36,508 nucleotides of DNA from JAOUEA01 sp040882605. Its GTDB lineage: Bacteria > Actinomycetota > UBA4738 > HRBIN12. The stretch is taken from positions 1 through 36,508 of the forward strand of contig JBBEAY010000025.1 of NCBI GenBank assembly GCA_040882605.1, given 5' to 3'. Shown in pieces: positions 22,641-31,466 of the stretch. Both the position numbers and the translations under genes were made by a program. Positions within the stretch are counted from its first letter, which is position 1. Each line of letters starts with the position of its first letter. Under the pieces are notes generated by a model. That model did not search any database. It was not told the origin of the DNA and saw only the letters and a list, made by a program, of their open reading frames with translations.

Positions 22641-23825
22641 TCAGACGGTGCGTGCGAGCCAGAGCCGGGGCTCGGCGACTTCCGGCAGTGACGGCATCGC
22701 CTCGGGCGACTCCCACATGCGCGCAAGCGTGGCCTCGTCGGTGAGCTCGACGACCGTGTCGCAGAACGCACGGCCGGCTTCGTACTGCTCACGCTTCATC
22801 TCGACGCCCAGCAGACGCTCGAACACCGGATCCCCGGCCTCGCCCTCGCGGTAGCGGCGCATCGCTTCCTCGATGCGACCGTACGAAGGAAGCAGCTCGG
22901 ATCCGAGCGCGTGCATCACGTGGTCGCCGTAGCCCTCGGTCGCCGACATGAACGCCTGGATACGGGCGAGCTTCAGACGCTGTTCGTCGTCGAGCTCCCC
23001 GCCGAACAACCCCTCGTCGCTCTCGAACGCCTGTTGCATCGCTTCCGGGTCGCTCGTGTCGAGCGACGACAACCGAGCCTGCATGCCCTCGAGATCGATG
23101 CGAAGGGTCGACAGGAAGTCGTCGAGCAGCGCCGCAAACCTCTCACGCGCCCACGGCTGGGCGAACTCGAACCGGTGGGTCACCTCGTGGATCGCCACGA
23201 AGGTGCGGAAGTCGGTCGGCTCGAGCGACCAGTCGGTCTCGAACCGTCTCACGTTCGCCACGACGAACATCACGACGCCCGGGCCCGAGCGTGGCAGTGC
23301 CACGTCGAACTGCCCCAGCACCCGCTGCGCGAGGAAGCCGAGCACCTGTCCCACCTGGGCGCCCATCAGCAGGGGTGAGAGCTGCGAGAGCATGCCGCTC
23401 ATCGCCTGCATCTCGGGCGGCAGCGCTTCGCGCTGTGCGAGATCCATCGACTCGCCGATGCGACGAGCCGCGGGCTCCAGCAGACCCGCGAGGTTCTCGG
23501 TGTTCGCGCCGATCCACTCCGCTCGGCGCACCGCTCGCACCTCGGCCACGTCGGTCGGGGCCTCCAGGCCCGTGAACCTGGCGACGTGTAGCTCTGCGAC
23601 GCGCACCGACTCCTCGAACCCGTGGCGTTCGTCGTCGGTGGCCTCTTTGTCCTCGCCCGCCTCGGCGGCGCCCGCGACAGCCACCTGACGCGCGATCTCC
23701 CAGTTCACGGGGCCCGACGAGGCCGACATCACCCGCTGCATCTCCTGGAACAGCGGCGCGTCACGCAACGCCTCCGGATCCATGCCGAACCCGAACCCGA
23801 GCCCGCCGCTTCCCTGGTCGCTCAT
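22641..23825 (-). CDS. DUF2342 zinc-dependent metalloprotease (F420-associated family)
   Basis: A 394-residue protein. The HExxH zinc site is in AIHEVTHRFEFAQPWARERF, and EGYGDHVMHALG later supplies the expected acidic and His residues. GFLAQRVLGQFDVALP, MFVVANVRRFETDW and DEEQRLKLARIQAFM are characteristic. The family is annotated as linked to coenzyme F420 biosynthesis by co-occurrence, but its substrate is not known. No signal peptide. ATG 23825 sits 6 nt behind TACGAT, with no Shine-Dalgarno sequence. In Mycobacterium its homologue lies beside the YlbL-like and UPF0182 genes, as here. Confidence 0.88.
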   Translation of the reverse strand: MSDQGSGGLGFGFGMDPEALRDAPLFQEMQRVMSASSGPVNWEIARQVAVAGAAEAGEDKEATDDERHGFEESVRVAELHVARFTGLEAPTDVAEVRAVRRAEWIGANTENLAGLLEPAARRIGESMDLAQREALPPEMQAMSGMLSQLSPLLMGAQVGQVLGFLAQRVLGQFDVALPRSGPGVVMFVVANVRRFETDWSLEPTDFRTFVAIHEVTHRFEFAQPWARERFAALLDDFLSTLRIDLEGMQARLSSLDTSDPEAMQQAFESDEGLFGGELDDEQRLKLARIQAFMSATEGYGDHVMHALGSELLPSYGRIEEAMRRYREGEAGDPVFERLLGVEMKREQYEAGRAFCDTVVELTDEATLARMWESPEAMPSLPEVAEPRLWLARTV

Positions 23826-23831
23826 GAGGCC

Positions 23832-23837
23832 ATCGTA
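23832..23837 (-). promoter_or_regulatory. -10 hexamer for leaderless protease gene
   Basis: TACGAT on the minus strand lies 6 nt before ATG 23825. It forms a divergent pair with the moaE hexamer 26 bp away. Confidence 0.5.
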
Positions 23838-23863
23838 CGACCACTCGGTTCGTTGGCCTTGGT

Positions 23864-23869
23864 TACGAT
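23864..23869 (+). promoter_or_regulatory. -10 hexamer for leaderless moaE
   Basis: TACGAT lies 8 nt before ATG 23878, with no Shine-Dalgarno sequence. Confidence 0.5.
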
Positions 23870-23877
23870 GGGCCGCG

Positions 23878-24327
23878 ATGGCCGACCCCCGCCCCGAAGC
23901 CCAAGGCGCGCGCGTGCTCACTCGCGTGCAAGAGGCCCCTTTGTCGCTCGACGAGCTGGCACGAGCGGTCGCCGACCCCGCGGCGGGCGCCGTCTGCACC
24001 TTCACGGGCACGGTTCGCGACCATTCCGACGCAGGAAGCGTCACCGGGCTCACCTACGAGGCCTGGCACGAGCTCGCGGAGCAGCGTCTCGCCGAGCTCG
24101 CGAACGAGATCCTCGAGCGATGGCCCGCCCGCCGCGTCGCGATCGTGCACCGGGTCGGTGAGCTCGCGGTCGGCGAGGCGAGCGTCATCGTGGCGGTTTC
24201 CGCGGCGCACCGAGCTGAGGCGTTCGAGGCCTGCCGCCATGGCATCGAGCGACTGAAGGAGGACGTTCCGATCTGGAAGAAGGAAGGTCTCGTCTCGGGC
24301 GACGCCCACTGGGTCATGGGCAGCTAG
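23878..24327 (+). CDS. moaE: Molybdopterin synthase catalytic subunit MoaE
   Basis: A 149-residue MoaE: with MoaD thiocarboxylate it converts precursor Z (cPMP) to molybdopterin. The signatures are GAVCTFTGTVRDHS, LTYEAWHELAEQRLAEL, VAIVHRVGELAVGEASVIVAVSAAHRAEAFEACR and the active-site segment HGIERLKEDVPIWKKE with its Lys pair. A ~25-residue N-terminal extension precedes the usual start of the fold. No moaD, moaA or moaC is in the window. It ends directly (0 nt) before mreB, so the two are cotranscribed. Confidence 0.93.
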   Translation: MADPRPEAQGARVLTRVQEAPLSLDELARAVADPAAGAVCTFTGTVRDHSDAGSVTGLTYEAWHELAEQRLAELANEILERWPARRVAIVHRVGELAVGEASVIVAVSAAHRAEAFEACRHGIERLKEDVPIWKKEGLVSGDAHWVMGS

Positions 24328-25335
24328 ATGGGCCGCGACCTCGCGATCGACCTCGGCACCGCGAACAGCCTCGTCTACCGCCAGGGCGAGGGGGTCGTGT
24401 TCGACGAGCCGGCGGTCGTCGCCGTGCGCTCCGACACCGGTGAGGTGCTCGCCATGGGCGAGGAAGCCTGGCAGCTCCTCGGTGGCGATGCGGGCAACGT
24501 GCTCGCCGTTCGGCCGCTCCGCCAAGGCACGATGACCGAGTTCGACATCACCCGACGCATGATCGAGGTCGTGATCCGCCGCGCGCTGACCGTGCGGTTC
24601 CCTCGCCCCCGGGTGTTGGTCGCGGTGCCGTCGATGAGCTCGGAGGTCGAACGCCGCGCGGTCGAAGACGCCGTCAAGTCCGCAGGCGTGCGACAGGTGA
24701 CCCTGGTCGAGGAACCGCTCGCGGCGGCGATCGGCGCGGGGCTCCCGGTGCACGAGCCGGTCGGGCATCTCGTCGTCGACGTCGGGGGCGGGCGATCGGA
24801 GATGGCCGTCGTCTCGATGGGTGGGGTCGTGAGCGGTCGTTCAGCCTCGATCGGGGGGTTCGACATCGACGCGGCCGTGCAGCGATACATCCGCGACGAG
24901 TTCGGAGTGGCGATCGGCGAGAAGGCGGCCGAGGAGATCAAGATCGCGATCGGGTCTGCCTTCCCGACGCCGACGGGCAAGGCGGCCGTCGTGATCGGGC
25001 GCGAGCTCGCCACCGGCAACACCGTCGAGGTGAAGCTGTCGGAGGATGAGATCCGCAAAGCGATCGGTGAGCCGGTGAGAGGCATCGTGGAAGCTGCCCG
25101 GCTCACGCTCGCCGAGGCGCCTCCGGAGCTCACGCACGACGTGCTGGAGACGGGCATGTTCCTCACTGGAGGGGGGGCGCTTCTGCGCGGCCTCGACATG
25201 TTGCTCGCCCAGGAATGCGAAGTGCCGGTGCACCTCGTGGACAACCCTCTGCAGACAGTCGCCGTCGGCGCCGGCCGCATGCTGGAGCACCTGGAGGATT
25301 ACCGCTCGGCGTTCCAGCTCGTTCGTCGACGCTGA
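24328..25335 (+). CDS. mreB: Actin-like rod-shape protein MreB
   Basis: A 335-residue MreB/actin-like ATPase. Phosphate 1 is IDLGTANSLVY (residues ~7-17), phosphate 2 is LVVDVGGGRSEMAVVS, connect motifs include EEPLAAAIGAGLPV and the adenosine motif FLTGGGALLRGLD. EKAAEEIKIAIGSAFPTP and VPSMSSEVERRAVEDA are typical of MreB rather than FtsA or DnaK. The N-terminus (MGRDLAIDLGTANS) has no obvious amphipathic membrane helix. The genes usually following mreB (mreC, mreD) are absent; moaE precedes it with no gap. It may be a secondary copy. Confidence 0.9.
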   Translation: MGRDLAIDLGTANSLVYRQGEGVVFDEPAVVAVRSDTGEVLAMGEEAWQLLGGDAGNVLAVRPLRQGTMTEFDITRRMIEVVIRRALTVRFPRPRVLVAVPSMSSEVERRAVEDAVKSAGVRQVTLVEEPLAAAIGAGLPVHEPVGHLVVDVGGGRSEMAVVSMGGVVSGRSASIGGFDIDAAVQRYIRDEFGVAIGEKAAEEIKIAIGSAFPTPTGKAAVVIGRELATGNTVEVKLSEDEIRKAIGEPVRGIVEAARLTLAEAPPELTHDVLETGMFLTGGGALLRGLDMLLAQECEVPVHLVDNPLQTVAVGAGRMLEHLEDYRSAFQLVRRR

Positions 25336-25362
25336 ACGGTCGAACGATCGCCTCAGGTGGGC

Positions 25363-25755
25363 TCAGGCGGCCGGGGGGGCCGCATCGGACATCACGCGCC
25401 CCACGAGCGAGACCAGGGTCCATAGCGACAGCGCCAGCACTATCGCGCCGATCGCCACTGCGATCACGAGTCCCATGGCGCCACCGAGTCGGGCGCTCCA
25501 TGACGTGGGGCTCGGGTCGACGCGTATATATCCCTCGGGCGCGGGGCGGTCCGATGGCGCCGATGGCGTCAGCACATCGCCGTCTTCGATGCCGACCTCG
25601 CCTCCAGCCCACCCTTCGGCTTCTCCCTTCGATGCCGGGGTCGAGGCTGATGTGGAGCCCATCGGGCTCGGCGGGTCTCCGGCTGCCGTCAGCCGGAAGA
25701 CGAGCACGCCGACCGCGACGGCGATCGCAACGATGAGCACCAACCCGATCCCCAC
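25363..25755 (-). CDS. Membrane protein with two hydrophobic segments
   Basis: About 130 residues from GTG 25755, or 145 from GTG 25800. A hydrophobic helix at the N-terminus (GIGLVLIVAIAVAVGVLVF) is followed by a ~60-residue Pro/Ser/Gly-rich low-complexity stretch (SPMGSTSASTPASKGEAEGW, LTPSAPSDRPAPEGYIRVDP) and a second long helix (LGGAMGLVIAVAIGAIVLALSLWTLVSLVG). The middle is probably outside the membrane. An AAGGA lies about 10-11 nt before GTG 25755. Family not recognised. It runs opposite to its neighbours. Confidence 0.55.
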   Translation of the reverse strand: MGIGLVLIVAIAVAVGVLVFRLTAAGDPPSPMGSTSASTPASKGEAEGWAGGEVGIEDGDVLTPSAPSDRPAPEGYIRVDPSPTSWSARLGGAMGLVIAVAIGAIVLALSLWTLVSLVGRVMSDAAPPAA

Positions 25756-25829
25756 GACCTCTGCGTCCTTCCCACTCGGTCGCACGAGCGTACTTCGCAC
25801 CCATCGCTCCCGTGAAGCACGCTCGCCCG

Positions 25830-25835
25830 TACGAT
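25830..25835 (+). promoter_or_regulatory. -10 hexamer for leaderless YlbL-like gene
   Basis: TACGAT lies 9 nt before ATG 25845, with no Shine-Dalgarno sequence. Confidence 0.45.
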
Positions 25836-25844
25836 TGACGCCGC

Positions 25845-26828
25845 ATGAAGCGATTCGCCCGGCTCGCAGCCCTCATCGCCTTGTTCGCCATCGCGTTCGC
25901 CGCAGCATGGATCAGGTTGCCGTATTACGCCGTCGGCCCAGGACCTGCCGACGAGGTCGGGCCCCTGATAGACGTGCGGGGTGCGACGAGGTACCCATCG
26001 CAGGGTCGGTTCATCATGACCACGGTGAGCTTCTCGCAGGTCACGGCCCTAGAATCGCTCGCCGTGTGGATCGACGACTCGCAGTTCATCGTTTCTCAGG
26101 ACCAGGTCTATCCGCCGGGGGTTGACCCCGACCAGGAGCAGCAGCGGGCGATCTCCGAGATGGACACGAGCAAGATCGCCGCGTCGACCGTGGTGCTGAA
26201 GGAGCTGTTCGATTATCCCGACGAACACGGCAAGGGCGCGTTGATCGCTCAGGTCGGGGGCGACTGCCCGGCCGAAGGCGAGCTGTTCGTCGGCGACCTC
26301 GTGGTCTCGATCGACGCTCGGCGCATCGGGTCAGTGCGGGACGCGCGGTGGGCGATCGACGGGGTGCCCGCCGATGAGCCGATCGCGTTCCGTGTGCGCG
26401 CGGGGGGCAAGGTGCACGAGGTCGAGGTTCAGCGCGGACCCTGCCCCGGAAGTGAGGATCCGCTGGTCGGTATCAACATGGTCGACTCGTTCCCGTTCGA
26501 GATCAAGATCGCGAGCGGCGACGTGGGCGGCCCCTCGGCGGGACTGATGTTCTCGCTCGGCCTGTACGACACGCTGACACCGGGCGACCTCACCGGCGGA
26601 CGCACGATCGCGGGCACGGGAACGATCACGCCCGAAGGCGATGTGGGCGGCATCGGTGGCATCGTCGACAAGGTGATCGGCGCCGAGCGGGCGGGGGCGA
26701 CCGTCTTGCTCGTGCCGTCGGAGAACATGGCAGAGCTGGCCGGCGTCGACGCCGGCGGTATGCAGCTCATCTCGGTCGCCACGTTCGACGATGCCGTCGA
26801 GGCCCTCGAGGCGCTCGAGGCGCCTTGA
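25845..26828 (+). CDS. YlbL-like membrane-anchored PDZ/Lon protease
   Basis: A 327-residue protein: one N-terminal transmembrane helix (LAALIALFAIAFAAAWIRL), then PYYAVGPGPADEV, a PDZ domain (about 130-205, GELFVGDLVVSIDARRI) and a C-terminal Lon-type protease domain. The catalytic dyad is S231 (GGPSAGLMF) and K276 (GIVDKVIGA), 45 residues apart as in Lon. LTGGRTIAGTGTITPEGDVGGIGGI is the signature stretch between them. The active domain faces outside the cell. In actinobacteria this gene neighbours UPF0182, as here. No AAA ATPase domain is attached. Substrate unknown. Confidence 0.92.
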   Translation: MKRFARLAALIALFAIAFAAAWIRLPYYAVGPGPADEVGPLIDVRGATRYPSQGRFIMTTVSFSQVTALESLAVWIDDSQFIVSQDQVYPPGVDPDQEQQRAISEMDTSKIAASTVVLKELFDYPDEHGKGALIAQVGGDCPAEGELFVGDLVVSIDARRIGSVRDARWAIDGVPADEPIAFRVRAGGKVHEVEVQRGPCPGSEDPLVGINMVDSFPFEIKIASGDVGGPSAGLMFSLGLYDTLTPGDLTGGRTIAGTGTITPEGDVGGIGGIVDKVIGAERAGATVLLVPSENMAELAGVDAGGMQLISVATFDDAVEALEALEAP

Positions 26829-26854
26829 GGACCGTCGCTCGCGACGGCATGCGT

Positions 26855-26860
26855 TAGGCT
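26855..26860 (+). promoter_or_regulatory. -10 hexamer for leaderless UPF0182 gene
   Basis: TAGGCT lies 8 nt before ATG 26869, with no Shine-Dalgarno sequence. This suggests that the gene can be transcribed separately from the YlbL-like gene 40 nt upstream. Confidence 0.45.
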
Positions 26861-26868
26861 CGCGGTCC

Positions 26869-29781
26869 ATGTCGACCGTTCGCCTCCCCACGTCTCAGCG
26901 ACGTTGGCCCGTGGTGCTGATCGGGGCGCTGGTCGTGCTCGCCGTCGCCTTCACCGTCATGTCGACGTTCTACGTCGACCTGCTGTGGTTCCGCGAGGTG
27001 GGGCTCACGGGAGTGTTCTGGACGGAGCTGCGCACCAAGGTGGCGCTCGGCACGGTGTTCGGCATGCTCTTCTTCGCCTTGCTCTACGTGAACCTGCTGG
27101 TCACCCGGCGCCTCGCGCCTCCGCCGGTTCGGTTCCTCACGCCTGAGCAGGAAGCCGTGGAGCGGATCCGCATGGCGGTCGAGCCTTACCTGTGGTGGCT
27201 GCTGCCGATCGGAGCGACCGTGCTCGCGTTGCTCGTGGGCATCGGGGTCTCGCGGCAATGGCAAGTCTTCCTGCTGTGGCGCAACTCCAGCGGCATCGAG
27301 TTCGGCAATCCCGAGCCGTTGTTCGACCGCGACCCGGCGTTCTACATCTTCTCGCTGCCTTGGATGAAGTTCCTGCAGGGCTGGTTGTTCTCGTCGCTCG
27401 TCGGAGTCACCTTCCTCACGGCGATCGCGCACTTCTTCTGGGGCGGCATCCGTCCGCAGGCGCGCACGTGGGCCGATCGTGTCGTGCCCGCCACGCGCGC
27501 CCATCTCTCGGTGTTGCTCGGCCTGATCATGCTCGCGAAGGCGTGGGGCTACTACCTCGGGCGCTTCGACCTGCTTACGTCTGAGCGCGGCGTGGTGCAA
27601 GGCGCGTCGTACACCGACGTGAACGCGCAGCTTCCGGCGCTCAACTTCTTGATCATCGCTGCGGTGATCTGTGCGGCGCTCTTCTTCGCGAACATCGTTC
27701 GCCAGCGGTGGGCGCTGCCGATCATCGCGGTGATCGTGCTGGGCGCCGTCTCGGTTCTGCTCGGAACCGCCTACCCGGCGTTCGTGCAGCGGTTCCGCGT
27801 CGCGCCGCAGGAATTCCAGCGCGAAAAGATCTACATCGAGGACAACCTCGAGGCCACGAGACGAGCGTTCGGAATCGATGTGATCGACAGCCCGCCCGAG
27901 GGAACCTACGAGCCGACCGTGCTGGCATCGGACCTCGAGGCCAACCGCACGACGATCGAGAACATCAGGCTCTGGAGGCCCGAGGTCCTCGAACAGAACT
28001 TCGAGTCGCTGCAACGCTTCCGCTCGTACTACGAGTTCCGCGACGTCGACGTCGACCGGTACGTTCTCGACGGAGAACAACGTGTGCTGATGCTGGCGGG
28101 ACGCGAGGTGGCGCAGGCCGGCATCGACGGCCAGACCTGGCAGAACGAACATCTGGTGTTCACGCACGGATTCGGGGCGGTGGCGAGCAAAGTAAACACG
28201 GCCAACTCCGAGGGCGCGCCGGTGCTCGTGCTCGCCGATGTGCCCACGCGGCCGATCGGCGATGCTCCCGAGCTGCGCCAGCCCCGCATCTACTACGGCG
28301 AGGGCGACCCCACCGACGCCGAGTTCGTGATCGTCGGTTCCAAGACCGATGAGCTCGACTACGACGGCGCGCCGGAGGCCGCCCAGTACACAGACACGGG
28401 GGAAGGAGGCGGCATCGGGGTCGGCAACCTAGTGCAGCGGGCGCTGTTCGCCTGGAGGTTCCGCGACGTGAACCTGCTGATCTCGGGGCAGGTCACGTCC
28501 GAGAGCCGCATCATGATCTACCGTGCCCTCGCCTCCCGGGTGCCCAAGCCGGCGCCGTTCCTCACGTTCGACCGCGACCCCTACCTGGCGATCGTCGACG
28601 GCGGGCTCACGTGGATCTGGGACGCCTACACCACCACGAACGAGTACCCGTACTCGGAGTCGATCGACCTGCAGGCCGCGACCGAGGACCCCGAGGTGCC
28701 GTCGGAGCTCGTGAACTACATGCGGAATTCTGTCAAGGTCACCGTCGACGCGTACGACGGCTCCATGACCTACTACGCCGACCTCACCGAGCCGATCGAG
28801 CCGATCATCGCGGTGTGGGCCCGTATCTACCCGGAACTGTTCACCGACATGACCGAGGCACCCGACGAGCTCCGCGCGCATTTCCGCTATCCGGAGAACC
28901 TGTTCCAGGTGCAGGCAACGCAGTACTCGACATATCACGTGACCAGCCCGGAGGTCTTCTATCAGAATCAGGATCGCTGGGAGATCGCGGCCGACCCGAC
29001 CCAGCAGGAGCCGACGGAGCTTGGCACGACGCCGACGACATCGCTCGGTTCGGTCCCGCGGCTGCGCCCGTACTACTTGCTCATGCGCGCGCCGGGCGAG
29101 GAGACCGAACAGTTCCAGCTGGTGTTGCCGTTCACCCCTGAGGGTCGCCAGAACATGGTGGCGTGGCTCGCCGCGAGCTCGGACCCCGACCCGGCGAACT
29201 ACGGTCGACTGATCTCACTCGACCTGCCGGCCTCGGAGAACGTGCCGGGCCCGTCGATCGTGTTCTCACGCATCAACCAGGATCAACAGTTCTCGGCTGA
29301 GCGGACGCTGCTCGGCCAGGGGGGGTCGGCGGTGATCTTCGGCGACCTGCTGGTGATCCCCATCGAGAGCTCGTTCCTGTATGTGCAGCCCGTGTACGTG
29401 AAGGCCAACCAGTCTGAAGCGCCACCCGAGCTCAAGCGGGTGGTCGTGGTCAACGGTGACGCGGTTGCGGTCGGGGACACGCTCGAGGAAGCCCTCGCGG
29501 GCGCCGTCGAAGGAGAGGTCGCCGAGCCCGGTGGTCCCGGTGGCCCCGACAACGGTGGGGTCGATCGCACGGTCGCCGAGCTGCTGGCCGAGGCTGCCGA
29601 TCACTTCGCAGCTGCCGATGCGGCATTGGCCGCCGGGGATCTCGCCACATACCAGGCTGAGCTGGAGGCCGCGGAGGCACTGGTTCTGGAAGCGCTCGGT
29701 CTTTCCGGTGAAGCGCCGCCCGTCGAGGGTCAGCCGACGCCGTCTCCCCCTCCCTCGGTCTCGGTTTCGCCAACCCCGTAG
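26869..29781 (+). CDS. UPF0182 family large membrane protein
   Basis: A 970-residue integral membrane protein. About seven hydrophobic segments occupy the first ~320 residues, including VVLIGALVVLAVAFTVMSTF and GTVFGMLFFALLYVNLLV. The conserved FYVDLLWFREVG, GNPEPLFDRDPAFYIFSLPW, YYLGRFDLLTSERGVVQGASYTD and GTAYPAFVQRFRVAPQEF mark UPF0182. The long soluble part has EKIYIEDNLEATRRAFGID, RSYYEFRDVDVDRY, FHAR-type beta segments and FQVQATQYSTYHV. The last ~100 residues are a helical Ala/Glu-rich stretch (LLAEAADHFAAADAALAAGDL) and a Pro/Ser tail, probably extracytoplasmic. Function is unknown. Confidence 0.93.
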   Translation: MSTVRLPTSQRRWPVVLIGALVVLAVAFTVMSTFYVDLLWFREVGLTGVFWTELRTKVALGTVFGMLFFALLYVNLLVTRRLAPPPVRFLTPEQEAVERIRMAVEPYLWWLLPIGATVLALLVGIGVSRQWQVFLLWRNSSGIEFGNPEPLFDRDPAFYIFSLPWMKFLQGWLFSSLVGVTFLTAIAHFFWGGIRPQARTWADRVVPATRAHLSVLLGLIMLAKAWGYYLGRFDLLTSERGVVQGASYTDVNAQLPALNFLIIAAVICAALFFANIVRQRWALPIIAVIVLGAVSVLLGTAYPAFVQRFRVAPQEFQREKIYIEDNLEATRRAFGIDVIDSPPEGTYEPTVLASDLEANRTTIENIRLWRPEVLEQNFESLQRFRSYYEFRDVDVDRYVLDGEQRVLMLAGREVAQAGIDGQTWQNEHLVFTHGFGAVASKVNTANSEGAPVLVLADVPTRPIGDAPELRQPRIYYGEGDPTDAEFVIVGSKTDELDYDGAPEAAQYTDTGEGGGIGVGNLVQRALFAWRFRDVNLLISGQVTSESRIMIYRALASRVPKPAPFLTFDRDPYLAIVDGGLTWIWDAYTTTNEYPYSESIDLQAATEDPEVPSELVNYMRNSVKVTVDAYDGSMTYYADLTEPIEPIIAVWARIYPELFTDMTEAPDELRAHFRYPENLFQVQATQYSTYHVTSPEVFYQNQDRWEIAADPTQQEPTELGTTPTTSLGSVPRLRPYYLLMRAPGEETEQFQLVLPFTPEGRQNMVAWLAASSDPDPANYGRLISLDLPASENVPGPSIVFSRINQDQQFSAERTLLGQGGSAVIFGDLLVIPIESSFLYVQPVYVKANQSEAPPELKRVVVVNGDAVAVGDTLEEALAGAVEGEVAEPGGPGGPDNGGVDRTVAELLAEAADHFAAADAALAAGDLATYQAELEAAEALVLEALGLSGEAPPVEGQPTPSPPPSVSVSPTP

Positions 29782-29805
29782 AGGCGCGAGAGAGGCCGTT
29801 CGGCG

Positions 29806-31359
29806 TCACTCTGGCAGGCGGAACCCAAGGTCTGCTTCGATGTCGGCGACATCCATCTGGGCCTTCTGCAGGTGCCCCGAGTAGTCCCAGTTCATCGCCT
29901 GCCAACGGGTGAACTGGTCGAGCACCCAGATGCCCGACTGACGAGAGCCGTTGCCGCTCTTTCCGTTCCCCCCGAACGGAAGGTGCGCCTCGGCTCCCGA
30001 GGTCGAGTTGTTCACGCTCACCATGCCGGCGGCGACCTGTTCGCGGAACCGGAACACGTTCAGCGGATCGGTGGTGTAGATGCTGCTCGACAGGCCGTAG
30101 CCGTGGCCGTTGGCGAGCGCCATCGCCTCGTCGAAGGTCGCGAACGTCGCGACGCCCACGAGCGGCCCGAACGTCTCGGTCGAGTACAGGTCGTCGCCTG
30201 GGGCCACGCCATCGACGATCGTCGGATGGTAGTAAAGGCCGTCGCCGGGGTCGCCCACGAATCCCTCGCGCGGGTTCGACGCCGTGATGCGGCCGATGCC
30301 CGTCGAGCCGAGCACGGTGTGATGCGGCTGCACGAGCTCGAGCCAGGCCTCGAACCGCTCGCAGAACCGCGCGGAGATCATCGGCCCGTACAGCACGTCG
30401 GCGGTCGGGTCGCCGATCGCCGCCTGCGACGTGGCCTTCGAGAACCGCTCGAGGAAGTCGTCGTGCACGTCGGCGTGCACGATCACCGTGCCGAGCGACG
30501 TGCACCGCTGGCCCGCCGTGCCGAACCCGCTGAACAAGGCGCCCTCGACCGCGAGGTCGAGATCTGCGTCGGGCATGACCACGAGCGGGTTCTTGCCTCC
30601 GAGCTCGAGGCACGGCGTCTGCAGGTGCCGCCCGGCGAGCTCGCCGATGCGCCGGCCTACCTCGGTGGAGCCGGTGAACCCTATCTTGTCGACGAGGCTC
30701 GCATCGAGCGCCTGTTCGAGCCCGGTGAACGTCGATGGGCCGTCGGCGAGCACCATCGAGAACACCCCGTTGGGAATGCCCGCGTGCAACAGGAGCTGGG
30801 CGAACGCCTCGGCGGACGCGGGTGTGTACTCGGCCGGCTTCCACACGACCGCGTTGCCGCACACGAGCGCCGGCACGATGTACCAGCTCGGCACCGCGAC
30901 CGGGAAGTTCCCCGCCGTCACGATCACCGCGACCCCCACCGGCGTGCGGAACGTGAAGAGCTGCTTGTCTGGCATCTCGCTCGGCACGGTCTGTCCGTAG
31001 AGGCGGCGACCTTCCGACAGGAAGAAGTTGCAGGTGTCGACGACTTCCTGCACCTCGCCGCGCGACTCACGGATCGGCTTGCCGATCTCGCGCGTGATCA
31101 GCTGTGAGAGGGCTTCGGCGTTGTCCTCGACCAGGCGCCCGAACTGCTGCACGACCCGGCCGCGGGTGGGCGCGGGTGTCGCGCCCCAGGTGCGTTGGGC
31201 CTCGCGCGCCAACCGGCACGCGTCGATCATCGTAGTCGCGTCACCGAGCGCGGCTTCGGCCAACGTGTCGTCGAGCCGCGCGGGGTTCGAGATCTCTAGG
31301 GTGCCGCCCGGTGCGCCGTCGACCGGCGTGCCTGCCACCAAAGATCGGATCGTCCGCAT
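29806..31359 (-). CDS. NAD(P)-dependent aldehyde dehydrogenase
   Basis: A 517-residue ALDH superfamily enzyme. Catalytic C286 (GTAGQRCTSLG) and E252 (CLELGGKNPLVV) are 34 residues apart, as usual. VIVTAGNFPVAVPSWYIVPALVCGNAVVWKPAEYTP binds the cofactor, GFTGSTEVGRRI is the dinucleotide turn, and ETFGPLVGVATF and NNSTSGAEAHLPFGGNGKSGNGSR are conserved near the end. The last ~45 residues (WDYSGHLQKAQMDVADIEAD) extend past the core and resemble ALDHs of uncertain substrate, so I do not name one. ATG 31359 is 7 nt behind TAGCAT: a leaderless transcript. Confidence 0.92.
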   Translation of the reverse strand: MRTIRSLVAGTPVDGAPGGTLEISNPARLDDTLAEAALGDATTMIDACRLAREAQRTWGATPAPTRGRVVQQFGRLVEDNAEALSQLITREIGKPIRESRGEVQEVVDTCNFFLSEGRRLYGQTVPSEMPDKQLFTFRTPVGVAVIVTAGNFPVAVPSWYIVPALVCGNAVVWKPAEYTPASAEAFAQLLLHAGIPNGVFSMVLADGPSTFTGLEQALDASLVDKIGFTGSTEVGRRIGELAGRHLQTPCLELGGKNPLVVMPDADLDLAVEGALFSGFGTAGQRCTSLGTVIVHADVHDDFLERFSKATSQAAIGDPTADVLYGPMISARFCERFEAWLELVQPHHTVLGSTGIGRITASNPREGFVGDPGDGLYYHPTIVDGVAPGDDLYSTETFGPLVGVATFATFDEAMALANGHGYGLSSSIYTTDPLNVFRFREQVAAGMVSVNNSTSGAEAHLPFGGNGKSGNGSRQSGIWVLDQFTRWQAMNWDYSGHLQKAQMDVADIEADLGFRLPE

Positions 31360-31366
31360 GACGGCG

Positions 31367-31372
31367 ATGCTA
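31367..31372 (-). promoter_or_regulatory. -10 hexamer for leaderless aldehyde dehydrogenase
   Basis: TAGCAT on the minus strand lies 7 nt before ATG 31359. Confidence 0.5.
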
Positions 31373-31466
31373 CGACGGGCCGCGCAAAGTCGCGGGCCCG
31401 GTCGGCTTCCTGATTGAATCGAAACGTGATCCCAAAACGGCTCCACCAGATTGGGAGCTGGACGTG

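Noticed and set aside
26854..28167. 437-codon minus-strand frame opposite UPF0182
   Set aside because: Composition (Arg, Glu, His, Gln-rich) is that of a complement frame, and UPF0182 motifs are clear on the other strand.
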